Source: Phycisphaerae bacterium (GTDB lineage: Bacteria; Planctomycetota; Phycisphaerae; UBA1845; Fen-1342). Taken from it: a DNA stretch of 43,138 bases. The translations under genes were made by a program, and so were the position numbers. The stretch lies in the NCBI GenBank assembly GCA_022072445.1, contig JAJVHV010000044.1:1-43138 (forward strand). The letters are read 5' to 3'. Position 1 is the first letter of the stretch, and each line of letters begins with the position of its first letter. The notes beneath the pieces were generated by a model. That model made no database searches, was not told the origin of the DNA, and was given only the letters and a program-made list of their open reading frames with translations. Shown here in pieces: positions 17,407-24,346 of this stretch.

Positions 17407-18348
17407 CTAGCGCGCTTCCCCCGACTCGTGCGGTCGCCCTTCCCCCGCCTCGGTCCCACGGCGCTCGCCCCCACGCGGTCGTCGCCGCGGAGCGTCCATC
17501 AGGAACGCAATCCGATCAATATCGGACGGGCGGACCGTCTTCACCAGTTGCCGCTTCGCGTCCGAGAGCGCCGTCCGCCGCGACAGATGCGTCAATACGA
17601 TCCGCTCATTCTCCAGCCCCGGCACAATCTCGCGCAGATCGTCGATGTGCAGATGCTTGCCGGCCCGCGCCCGGCTGCGATGATCCGGCTCGATAAACGT
17701 GCATTCCAGCACCAGCACCTTCGCCCGCCGCACGTGCTCCAGTCCTAGAAAGTCTCCCGCCGCCGTATCACCGCAGTACGCGATCAGCGGCATTTCGACC
17801 CGCTCGGTGATCTCGACGCCACGCTTCTTCGCCTCGACCAGCCGCGCCGCCTCCCAGCCGTTGAATTCGCTTTTCAGCTTCTGGCGTACGTCCACGACCG
17901 AATAGCCGAGCGCCTCGACGATCACGCCGTCATGCCGCCGGCACGCGTGATTGACGCGAAACGGCCGCACCGCCAGCCCGCGCCGCAGCTCGAACATCTG
18001 ATCGGGCCACGCCGCCCGGATCATTGCCCGCGGTTCGTGACCGTCAATATCGGCCCAGACGGCGAGCAACCGCTGAAGCGGTCCCACCAGCGGCTCCGGC
18101 GCGTAAAGCTGCCCCGGCGCGTTATCCACGAACATCCGCTGGGCGAAGTAGTAAGCGACACCCGCGGCGTGATCCATGTGGCCGTGCGTCAGAAGCACGT
18201 GATCGATGTTGACGATTTCGCGGGGCGACCGGCCCACGTCAAAACAGACGTTCAGGTCCGGAGCCGCGACGAACGACTCTTCGCCCGCCAGCGAGAATCC
18301 GACCAGCCGGATGCCGGCGTGCACCGCGTCGACAATCTGCTGCGCCAT
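17407..18348 (-). CDS. MBL-fold metal-dependent hydrolase, RNase Z-like
   Basis: The 313-residue protein has the metallo-beta-lactamase motif LLTHGHMDHAAG, with downstream metal ligands plausibly in YCGDTAAGDF and VLTHLSRR, and strands such as VLVLECTFIEPDH. The layout (motif II near residue 55, late His near 270) resembles the RNase Z/ElaC branch, which matures tRNA 3' ends, but shorter relatives with other substrates exist. The C-terminal 30 residues are Arg/Gly/Glu-rich. The ATG at 18348 (MAQQIVDAV) is chosen because upstream codons overlap the divergent nrdR promoter. Confidence 0.75.
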   Translation of the reverse strand: MAQQIVDAVHAGIRLVGFSLAGEESFVAAPDLNVCFDVGRSPREIVNIDHVLLTHGHMDHAAGVAYYFAQRMFVDNAPGQLYAPEPLVGPLQRLLAVWADIDGHEPRAMIRAAWPDQMFELRRGLAVRPFRVNHACRRHDGVIVEALGYSVVDVRQKLKSEFNGWEAARLVEAKKRGVEITERVEMPLIAYCGDTAAGDFLGLEHVRRAKVLVLECTFIEPDHRSRARAGKHLHIDDLREIVPGLENERIVLTHLSRRTALSDAKRQLVKTVRPSDIDRIAFLMDAPRRRPRGGERRGTEAGEGRPHESGEAR

Positions 18349-18405
18349 GACGCGGGTTATAGCAACTCGGGTCGCGAAAATCCTGAATTTCTCCGCGGTT
18401 TTCGC

Positions 18406-18458
18406 TTGACACACAATATGTCGTGGTGTAACCTGACGCATATCTCAATTGGTCGTAA
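18406..18458 (+). promoter_or_regulatory. nrdR promoter with two NrdR-box-like sites 32 bp apart
   Basis: TTGACA (18406-18411) and TAACCT (18429-18434) are 17 bases apart. ACACAATATGTCGTGG (18411-18426) resembles the NrdR box (consensus near acaCwAtATmTwGtgt) and fills the spacer. A second element, TCTCAATTGGTCGTAA (18443-18458), shares CAAT, then GTCGT in register, exactly 32 bases downstream. Paired NrdR boxes about three helical turns apart are the known arrangement, so NrdR probably represses its own operon. Confidence 0.65.
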
Positions 18459-18549
18459 TGGAGGCGGAACACCGATCAGTCTCAAACGCCGTCCGAAATC
18501 TGGGCACGGTCAGCCCACGGCGAGGAGCTGACGTTCGGGTGGCTGCGAG

Positions 18550-19059
18550 ATGCAGTGTCCTTTCTGCAAGGCTAACGATGATCGCGTCATCGATTCCCGC
18601 TCTACTGATGCCGACCGTTGCGTGCGACGGCGACGCGAGTGCCTGGCGTGCGGACGCCGCTTCACCACGTACGAACGCGCCGAAACCGCCGTCCGCCTCT
18701 CCGTCATCAAGCGCGACGGTTCGCGCGTCCCATACGAGCGGTCGAAGCTCGAAGAGAGTGTCCGCCGGTCGGCCTACAAGCGTCCGATTTCGGCTGAGCG
18801 GCTCGAGCAGGTGGTTGACGAGATCGAAGAGCGCATCTTCGCTTCGCATGAGCGCGAGGTCACGAGCCAGGTGATCGGAGAGCGCGTCTCAGAAGTGCTG
18901 CGGCGAGTGGACAAGGTTGCCTACGTTCGGTTCGCCAGCGTGTATCGGCAATTCGAAGACGTCGGCGACTTCATCGACGAGGCTCGCGATGTCCTCGAGC
19001 GCGCGGACGAGGACGTACCCGGGCAGCAGCCGCTCTTCGGCGCGGAGGGGCAAACGTGA
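18550..19059 (+). CDS. nrdR: transcriptional repressor NrdR
   Basis: The 169-residue protein is a typical NrdR: a zinc ribbon with Cys3, Cys6, Cys31 and Cys34 (MQCPFCKANDDRVIDSRST, RRRRECLACGRRFTTYER), then an ATP-cone (about 50-140) with VIKRDGSRVPYERSKLEESV and VGDFID near its end. NrdR binds paired boxes upstream of ribonucleotide reductase genes in response to dATP versus ATP. The gene lies about 115 bases downstream of two NrdR-box-like sites and overlaps the next gene by GTGA. No ribonucleotide reductase gene is in this window. Confidence 0.97.
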   Translation: MQCPFCKANDDRVIDSRSTDADRCVRRRRECLACGRRFTTYERAETAVRLSVIKRDGSRVPYERSKLEESVRRSAYKRPISAERLEQVVDEIEERIFASHEREVTSQVIGERVSEVLRRVDKVAYVRFASVYRQFEDVGDFIDEARDVLERADEDVPGQQPLFGAEGQT

Positions 19060-19643
19060 GCCGGCATCGTCGATTATGGGTCATCAAGGTTGATGGAGCG
19101 TCCGAGCCGTTCTGCATCCCCAAGGTGCAACGCTGCGTCAACCGGGCCCTCCGCGAAGCGAGTTTCGACCCCGCACCGGCCATGCCGCTGGCCAAGGCGA
19201 TCGCCGCCCACCTCGCTCAGACTCGCGAGGTCGAGCGCCCGCAGACCGAGTTCATCTTCCAGTGCGTTCACGGCGTGCTGGCGGAAACCGGATTCCGGCG
19301 GGCGGCCGAGGCACTGGTGCGTCATCGTGACAAGCGCAGCCGAGTGCGCGAGCAGATTCGCATCTTCCGCTTCGACGCCCCCGCGTTGGAGCCCGCGGCC
19401 TGGTCCAAGTCGGCCGTCGTCGCCACGGTGCAGACGGAGTATCGCGTGCGGCCGTCCGTCGCGCGGGTCGTTGCCGCCGAAATCGAAGCCAAGATCGTGC
19501 TCCTGGGCTACCGCTGCCTCTCGAGCGATCTGTTGGAGTCGTTGATTCGAAACGAGCTGTCAGCCTGGGGCCTGCTGCACAGCTTTCGTGCGTGCGAGGG
19601 TGTCGAGTGTGCACCCATCGCGGCCCGGCCGGACATTGACTAG
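19056..19643 (+). CDS. double ATP-cone protein, overlapping nrdR
   Basis: The 195-residue protein begins at GTG 19056, overlapping the nrdR stop. Residues about 7-100 (LWVIKVDGASEPFCIPKVQR through RRAAEALVRHRDKR) align with the ATP-cone of NrdR, keeping the VIKxDG opening. Residues about 112-175 (AAWSKSAVVATVQTEYRVRP, EIEAKIVLLGYRCLSSDLLE, SLIRNELSAWG) look like a second, divergent ATP-cone of the kind found at the N terminus of some ribonucleotide reductases. There is no zinc ribbon, no DNA-binding domain and no reductase domain. A nucleotide-sensing partner of NrdR or a co-regulator of the reductase is a reasonable inference. No named family is known to me. Confidence 0.7.
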   Translation: MSRHRRLWVIKVDGASEPFCIPKVQRCVNRALREASFDPAPAMPLAKAIAAHLAQTREVERPQTEFIFQCVHGVLAETGFRRAAEALVRHRDKRSRVREQIRIFRFDAPALEPAAWSKSAVVATVQTEYRVRPSVARVVAAEIEAKIVLLGYRCLSSDLLESLIRNELSAWGLLHSFRACEGVECAPIAARPDID

Positions 19644-19680
19644 AGCAACCCGTTCCCACTGCGCCACGGCGAGAACGGCC

Positions 19681-19904
19681 GTCGATGTCCTGGTCCGCAG
19701 GTGTTGCCGCCGGCGCGCGGCTCTCGTACCACGCGCGTCGGCCACGAGCGTGCAGGATGCCGGCGCGCAGCGATCATGGAGGACCTGTTTTGCCTCACCC
19801 TGGGTGAAACCGCTGCGTGCCTATTCCAACCAAGCCTCCGTTCCCTGTTGAGGGGGCGAGTCGAGTCCCGCCATCGCCCACTGCTCGACTCGCCCATTCT
19901 TTCC
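19681..19904 (+). repeat. 224-bp duplicated element, copy A, with terminator
   Basis: This segment recurs at 23805-24028 with one visible mismatch (C for T in the tail). Its 3' end is a strong intrinsic terminator on the plus strand: GGGCGAGTCGAG (19854-19865), an 18-base loop, CTCGACTCGCCC (19884-19895) and ATTCTTT. Inside are further self-complementary pairs (GCCGC/GCGGC, CTCGT/ACGAG, GGAGG/CCTCC, TCACC-CTG-GGTGA, CCCT-GTTG-AGGG), suggesting a folded RNA. The minus-strand reading frame runs out of both copies into unrelated sequence without a stop, so it is not a protein gene. The rest of the gap to the MarR gene (19905-20148) holds only a REP-like hairpin at 19938-19956. Confidence 0.9.
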
Positions 19905-19937
19905 GCCAACGACAATCCAGCTAGCGCGGCGCTGTAG

Positions 19938-19956
19938 CACAGCCGCCTCGGCTGTG
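19938..19956. repeat. REP-like hairpin
   Basis: CACAGCCG and CGGCTGTG flank a CCT loop, preceded by TGTAG as in the units at 7978-8035. It lies between the convergent ATP-cone and MarR genes and has no T-rich tail. Confidence 0.7.
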
Positions 19957-20148
19957 ACCCGATGTTGCACATCTCGCGAAATGCCATCCGAGCCCCAAGC
20001 GGCAGCGCGCGGGCATTACTTGAAACTCGCCCCCATGGTCCCGGACCCACGCCAACCCTGAGCGCTTCCGCGCCAAACGTTCCCGCCAGGCGTTTCTCGA
20101 AGGCCCACAACCTCGACACCGGCGGGGCGCGCTCCGGGCCGTGGCGAC

Positions 20149-20703
20149 CTACCGCGCGGCGGTGCGGCCGGCGATCCGCTTGCGCGCAGTGTGCCGCGCA
20201 TTCTGTCCAGCCGTCCTCGTAGTCGCGAGCAGGAGTCGGCGTAGAAGCCCGGCGAGAGATTTCTCCTCGGAGGCGGAAAAGCCGCAGATGTTACGCCGCG
20301 CGTCGTCCAGGCGCACCGCAATGGCTTCATCAACGAGCTTCCGCCCCTCGCGTGTCAGCGCGATTTGGACGCCGCGTCGATCCTCCGGGTCGGCCTCGCG
20401 AACCACGAGGCGCAGATTCTCGAGACGATCGATGCGATTGGTCATGGCGCCGGAAGTAAGCGTGACCAGTTGCATCAGGCGCGTCGGGGATAGTTTGAAC
20501 GGGGGCCCGGCTCGGCGGAGCGCAGCCAGCACATCGAATTGCCACAGCGTCAGTTCGAAGCGTTCGAGCGCGCGATCGGCACTGTGCTCGAGGTGTTTGG
20601 CGAGCATCAGCACGCGGCTGACGACGCCGAGCGCGGAAGGGTCCAGGTCCGGCCGTTGGCGGTTCCACTGTTCGATGAACAGGTCCACCGAGTCACGCTC
20701 CAT
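20149..20703 (-). CDS. MarR family transcriptional regulator
   Basis: The 184-residue protein has the MarR winged helix: ALERFELTLWQFDVLAALRR, SPTRLMQLVTLTSGAMTNRI (recognition helix region), DRLENLRLVVREADPEDRRG and VQIALTREGRKLVDEAI for the wing. The ATG at 20703 is preferred over the TTG at 20754. It is transcribed away from the universal stress protein gene, with a palindrome in the shared control region, so it probably represses itself and that gene. The ligand is unknown; many MarR proteins respond to phenolics or oxidants. The C-terminal tail is unusually Arg/Ala-rich. Confidence 0.9.
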   Translation of the reverse strand: MERDSVDLFIEQWNRQRPDLDPSALGVVSRVLMLAKHLEHSADRALERFELTLWQFDVLAALRRAGPPFKLSPTRLMQLVTLTSGAMTNRIDRLENLRLVVREADPEDRRGVQIALTREGRKLVDEAIAVRLDDARRNICGFSASEEKSLAGLLRRLLLATTRTAGQNARHTARKRIAGRTAAR

Positions 20704-20767
20704 TGGGCAGATGTCCTCGCGCTGATCGGAAGGCGATTCACTGACCGCACGCAAACCAGCCTAAATC

Positions 20768-20812
20768 GACAATGCTTGTTGTCAAGATACTTGACGCGAA
20801 GCTTTATATAAT
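20768..20812. promoter_or_regulatory. MarR-type operator and -10 of the stress protein/MscS operon
   Basis: A perfect palindrome GTCAAG-ATA-CTTGAC (20781-20795) overlaps a second one, GACAA-N6-TTGTC (20768-20783). A consensus -10 TATAAT follows at 20807-20812 on the plus strand. No good -35 is spaced for it. Palindromes of the CTTGA type are typical of MarR binding sites, and this one lies between the divergent MarR and universal stress protein genes. Confidence 0.55.
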
Positions 20813-20896
20813 CTATCTCCAGATGGAGCCATCGGGTCGTCCGCGGCGGCTCCGCCGCGGCCGCCGATGGACGCGGGCGCACGAGAGGCGAGCCGG

Positions 20897-21427
20897 ATGA
20901 TCAGCAGCATACTCATCCCGACCGACTTTTCGGAATTATCCACGCATGCGCTGCGGTACGCCTGCGATCTTGCGCGCGTGTATCACGCGGACCTGCATGT
21001 CTTGCACGTCGTCTCGCCCGCCAGGGAAGCGTCGCTCGCGATCGATGCCGGGGCGGCGGCGGGCACCGGCATGCCGGGCGTGGTCGTGCTGGAATCCCCG
21101 CTCGAGGTCGCCGCCCGCAAGCTGCGTGAATCGCAGGCACAGATCGCGGCTTTGAGCGGCGACCTCCCGCTCAGGCCGGTTGCGGTTGTCCGCACCGGCG
21201 TGCCGTGGGACCAGATTGTCCGCTACGCTGACGAGGTCGGCGTCGATCTGATCGTCATCGGCTCGCACGCGCGGGGAGTGATGAAACGCATCTTGCTGGG
21301 TTCGACCAGCAAGGCCGTGCTCGAACACGTGTTGCAACCGGTGCTCATGGTCCCGATCGCCGCGCTGCCGTGCGACGCGTCGACGGCCAGAAACGTGGAC
21401 GCGACGGCGACGGGCGTCGGAGCTTGA
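20897..21427 (+). CDS. universal stress protein (UspA family)
   Basis: The 176-residue protein has the Usp fold: ILIPTDFSELSTHALRYACD at the start, LHVLHVVSPA, GVDLIVIGSHARGVMKRILL and GSTSKAVLEHVLQPVLMVPI at the end. The G-x2-x2-G...GS pattern is that of ATP-binding Usp proteins. A loop of about 30 residues (SLAIDAGAAAGTGMPGVVVL) is inserted after strand 2. The ATG at 20897 is chosen because the family begins two or three residues before ILIPTD. The MscS-like channel gene follows 36 bases later, so this is likely a stress operon. Confidence 0.92.
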   Translation: MISSILIPTDFSELSTHALRYACDLARVYHADLHVLHVVSPAREASLAIDAGAAAGTGMPGVVVLESPLEVAARKLRESQAQIAALSGDLPLRPVAVVRTGVPWDQIVRYADEVGVDLIVIGSHARGVMKRILLGSTSKAVLEHVLQPVLMVPIAALPCDASTARNVDATATGVGA

Positions 21428-21463
21428 CGACGTCAGCCGTTTTTTGCGTGGACGGGAGCGACA

Positions 21464-23530
21464 ATGGTCAACGGCACTGCGACGCAGCGCTGCGCTTTCC
21501 TCGGCGCGCTGTTGCTGGGGCACTCGACGGCTCTCGCGCAAGAGCAGCCCGACTCTCGTCCCGCGCGCGAGCCCGCGCCGGCGCAAGCTGAACCGCGCAA
21601 GCCCGGGGAATCCGACGCCACGCCGACCGACGCGGAGAAAATCGCAAGGCTCCAGCGGGCAATCGACGACTCGACCCGACAAGTCGAGAAACTCCGCGCG
21701 CAGTTGAGCGACCCGGCTTCCGAGTTTGCGCAGGCGGAGTCGGCGTTCGCCAAACTCGATCAGCAATTGCAGGAGGCAAGGAAGGCGCTCGCAGCGAGCG
21801 GCGATGGCGACGACGGCCGCGCGCGGCAACGTCAAAGTGAACTGAACGACCTGCAGCCCAAGCACAAGCTTGCGAAGGACCGCTTCGATCTCGCGATTCG
21901 CGAGCGCAAGACTCTTCAGGAGCAGATCGCGACGCTTCAGCAGAAAATTCTGCAAGACACAGACGCGCTGAAAAAACTCAAGGGCGAGCACGGCCCGCCG
22001 ACAACTCAACCAGCCGCCGAAACGCACGCCGTTCCGACCCAGACCCCGATTGTGCCCGCCCCGGCGTCTGGCCCACCGTTGACCGATGCCCCGACGCCCC
22101 CGGCGGCGCCGGCTGCGGTGGACGCCCCCGCACCGGCGGTCAACGCCGCCCCCGTTTCGCAGAACCCCGCGCCGACGAGCGCAGCGCCGGACGTTACCGA
22201 AGCACGACAGGAAGCCGACCGTAAGCAAGCTCAGGCTCAAGTCGCTCAGGAGGAGGTCGCATCGATTACCGATCGGATGAGCGCGCTTCGCAAGAGCATC
22301 GAGTTGGAGCAGAAGCAATTCGAAAACAGCCGACGGAAGGCGGAGAACGCGCAGGCCACCGAGCGAACGCTCTACGAATCCCTTCAGAAGAAGTGGGAGA
22401 CGGGAGCCGCGCCGAGTGAACGGAGTGAGCTCCGCGGCCAAATCAACCAGGCACGCGAGCGCCTGCGAGAAGCTCAGGCCGAGATCCGCAACCGGACGGA
22501 CCAACTGGACCAGTACCAGGCCGAACTCTCGGCGCTTCAGACCGAGCATATCGCGGCGATGGAGGAGGCGCAGCGCCGCCAGTCGGACGCGGCACAGGCG
22601 CAGAAGCGCGTCGAACACCTGGAAAGCCCGCTATCCCCTCGAAACCTGTGGCGCTGGTTTCTGCAGCGCGGTCCAAAGGTCGGCGGCATCATCGCCGCGA
22701 TGTTCGGCTTGCTGTGGCTGTCGCGATTGGTCGAGGGACGTGTCGTCCAGCTCATGGCCGGGCGCGGCGGTCAGGGCAGCACCGAGGATCGCGAGAACCG
22801 CGCCAGGACGCTGGTCGGCGTGATTCACAGCGCCGCGACCATCGGCATCTACGCCGGCGGCGGACTGATGATCCTCACGGAGGTCGGCGTCAACATCGTT
22901 CCGCTCATGGGCGGCGCCGCTGTGCTCGGCCTGGCGGTCGCATTCGGCGCGCAGAATCTGATCCGCGATTACTTTTATGGCTTCATGATCCTTCTTGAAA
23001 ACCAGTACACCATCAACGACGTCGTGAAGATCGGCGACGTGGCCGGCCAGGTGGAGCGCATCACGCTGCGCGTCACCGTCCTGCGCGGTCTCGACGGCAC
23101 GGTGCACTTCGTCCCGAACGGCGAGATCACGCGGGTCAGCAATATGACGCACGAGTGGTCGCGGGCCCTGTTCGAGATTCCGGTCGCCTACAAAGTGGAC
23201 GTCGATCGGGTGATGCACGAACTCATGGAATTGGCCAAGGAGCTGCGGCGCGATCCTGAGTTCCGTGGCCTCATCCTCGAAATGCCCGAGATGCTCGGCG
23301 TCGACGAGTTTGCGGATTCCGCCGTGGTGATCAAGTTCCTGATCAAGACGCGCCCGCTGAAGCAGTGGACTGTGAAACGCGAGCTGCTTCGCCGGATCAA
23401 GCGCCGATTCGACGAGCTCGGCATCGAAATCCCGTTCCCGCAGCGCACGATTCATCACCGCTACGAGGATGGCGGCGAAGAGCCACCCTCGTCGCATTCG
23501 GGGCGATTCGAACATGAGCCGCGCCGCTGA
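21464..23530 (+). CDS. MscS-family mechanosensitive channel with coiled-coil extension
   Basis: The 688-residue protein has a signal peptide (ending TALAQEQ), a long periplasmic part with heptad-like coiled coils (about 50-160 and 245-385) split by a Pro/Ala/Thr linker (about 175-240), then membrane helices from about 400. The MscS core starts near 480: VLGLAVAFGAQNLIRDYFYG is the pore-lining TM3, FMILLENQYTINDVVKIGDV the upper beta domain, and VHFVPNGEITRVSNMTHEWS the vestibule. The large N-terminal part recalls MscK/YbdG-type relatives. It releases osmolytes on membrane tension. GGGAG lies six bases upstream of the start. Confidence 0.92.
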   Translation: MVNGTATQRCAFLGALLLGHSTALAQEQPDSRPAREPAPAQAEPRKPGESDATPTDAEKIARLQRAIDDSTRQVEKLRAQLSDPASEFAQAESAFAKLDQQLQEARKALAASGDGDDGRARQRQSELNDLQPKHKLAKDRFDLAIRERKTLQEQIATLQQKILQDTDALKKLKGEHGPPTTQPAAETHAVPTQTPIVPAPASGPPLTDAPTPPAAPAAVDAPAPAVNAAPVSQNPAPTSAAPDVTEARQEADRKQAQAQVAQEEVASITDRMSALRKSIELEQKQFENSRRKAENAQATERTLYESLQKKWETGAAPSERSELRGQINQARERLREAQAEIRNRTDQLDQYQAELSALQTEHIAAMEEAQRRQSDAAQAQKRVEHLESPLSPRNLWRWFLQRGPKVGGIIAAMFGLLWLSRLVEGRVVQLMAGRGGQGSTEDRENRARTLVGVIHSAATIGIYAGGGLMILTEVGVNIVPLMGGAAVLGLAVAFGAQNLIRDYFYGFMILLENQYTINDVVKIGDVAGQVERITLRVTVLRGLDGTVHFVPNGEITRVSNMTHEWSRALFEIPVAYKVDVDRVMHELMELAKELRRDPEFRGLILEMPEMLGVDEFADSAVVIKFLIKTRPLKQWTVKRELLRRIKRRFDELGIEIPFPQRTIHHRYEDGGEEPPSSHSGRFEHEPRR

Positions 23531-23605
23531 AGCACCACACACCCGCGATCCGAGGCGCCGCAAGACGGTTGAGTCGCGACTCGATCTCCCCGCAACCGTC
23601 CCCCC

Positions 23606-23804
23606 CTACTCCGCGTTGCCGCCCCCGCCGCTCCCGTTGCCGCCGCCCCCGTTCGGATCCTGCTCCAGCATTTTGCGCAAATACTCGTTCTCGCGGCGGG
23701 TCGCTTCGAGGTCGAACATCAGGTATTTAATCGACAGCCGGAGCGAATCGATGCTGTCCTGCAGGCTGTTCACCGTTCGCTTGATGTCGTCGTGACGCTT
23801 TTTG
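23606..23804 (-). pseudogene. coiled-coil protein truncated by the 224-bp element
   Basis: A minus-strand frame encodes about 65 residues: KKRHDDIKRTVNSLQDSIDS, LRLSIKYLMFDLEATRRENE and YLRKMLEQDPN, followed by a Gly/Asn tail. The helix has coiled-coil heptads. Immediately upstream the frame enters element copy B, whose first base is 23805, so the native start is gone; the open frame only reaches an ATG at 23869 inside the element. The element probably landed at or near the start of this gene. It may be inactive, or may use a start within the element. The family is not recognised. Confidence 0.55.
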
Positions 23805-24028
23805 GTCGATGTCCTGGTCCGCAGGTGTTGCCGCCGGCGCGCGGCTCTCGTACCACGCGCGTCGGCCACGAGCGTGCAGGATGCCGGCGCGCAGCGATCA
23901 TGGAGGACCTGTTTTGCCTCACCCTGGGTGAAACCGCTGCGTGCCTATTCCAACCAAGCCTCCGTTCCCTGTTGAGGGGGCGAGTCGAGTCCCGCCATCG
24001 CCCACTGCTCGACTCGCCCATTTTTTCC
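23805..24028 (+). repeat. 224-bp duplicated element, copy B, with terminator
   Basis: Copy B matches 19681-19904 at every position except one in the tail (CATTTTTTCC here, CATTCTTTCC in copy A), at a constant offset of 4,124 bases. The terminator stem is at 23978-23989 and 24008-24019. Flanking bases differ completely on both sides of both copies, so the boundaries are sharp. No terminal inverted repeats and no target-site duplication are evident. Confidence 0.92.
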
Positions 24029-24086
24029 TTCGCGCAAACTTTGCTCGCAACTCATCGTTGCCGCGCGAACCGCGCCGCTCTCTTGG

Positions 24087-24208
24087 TCCCTTTGTTCTTT
24101 TTTGTCCGTCCGTCCCTTTGTCCCTCGGTCCCTCCGTCCCTCCCCTCGGTCCCTCCGTCCCTCCCTCGGTCCCTCCGTCCCTCCGTCCCTCCGCCCCTCG
24201 GTCCTTGT
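24087..24208 (-). repeat. GTCCCTCC-type low-complexity tract with G-quadruplex potential
   Basis: The plus strand is built of variants of GTCCCTCC, GTCCCTCG and GTCCGTCC with no coding sense. The minus strand therefore has many GGG runs separated by four or five bases (GGGACCGAGGGACGGAGGG), which could form G-quadruplexes. The tract fills most of the gap between copy B (end 24028) and the promoter at 24246; the rest of 24029-24346 holds no gene. Confidence 0.85.
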
Positions 24209-24245
24209 CTACGCCGCACTCGCCCGATATTGTGTCCTGACAACA

Positions 24246-24289
24246 TTGTGATAGAATTCACAAAGGTCGCCCGGAGCCCTCGCGATAAT
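24246..24289 (+). promoter_or_regulatory. CRP-type activator site and promoter of the respiratory cluster
   Basis: TTGTGA-TAGAAT-TCACAA (24246-24263) is a perfect palindrome and a complete match to the E. coli CRP core TGTGA-N6-TCACA. Downstream, GATAAT (24284-24289) is a good -10. With transcription starting about seven bases later (near 24296), the centre of the palindrome falls at about -41.5, the class II activator position. The first gene starts at 24347. Confidence 0.65.
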
Positions 24290-24346
24290 CTCGCGGCAGC
24301 GCGCGTTGCGGCGTCGAAATTGGCGCTCCGGCCGGGTTCGTAACTC

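Noticed and set aside
19851-19880. tRNA or tmRNA T-arm, from TCGAGTCC near the end of the element
   Set aside because: No proper 5-bp T stem, no matching acceptor strand, no anticodon arm and no tag reading frame; the bases belong to the terminator hairpin.
19681-19904. Minus-strand frame (MGESSSGRWRDS) shared by both 224-bp copies, as a small protein gene
   Set aside because: The frame has no stop inside the element and continues into unrelated sequence in each copy; a terminator on the plus strand argues for an RNA instead.
20936-20944. DnaA box (TTATCCACG)
   Set aside because: A single imperfect copy inside the universal stress protein coding sequence, with no cluster or AT-rich unwinding region.
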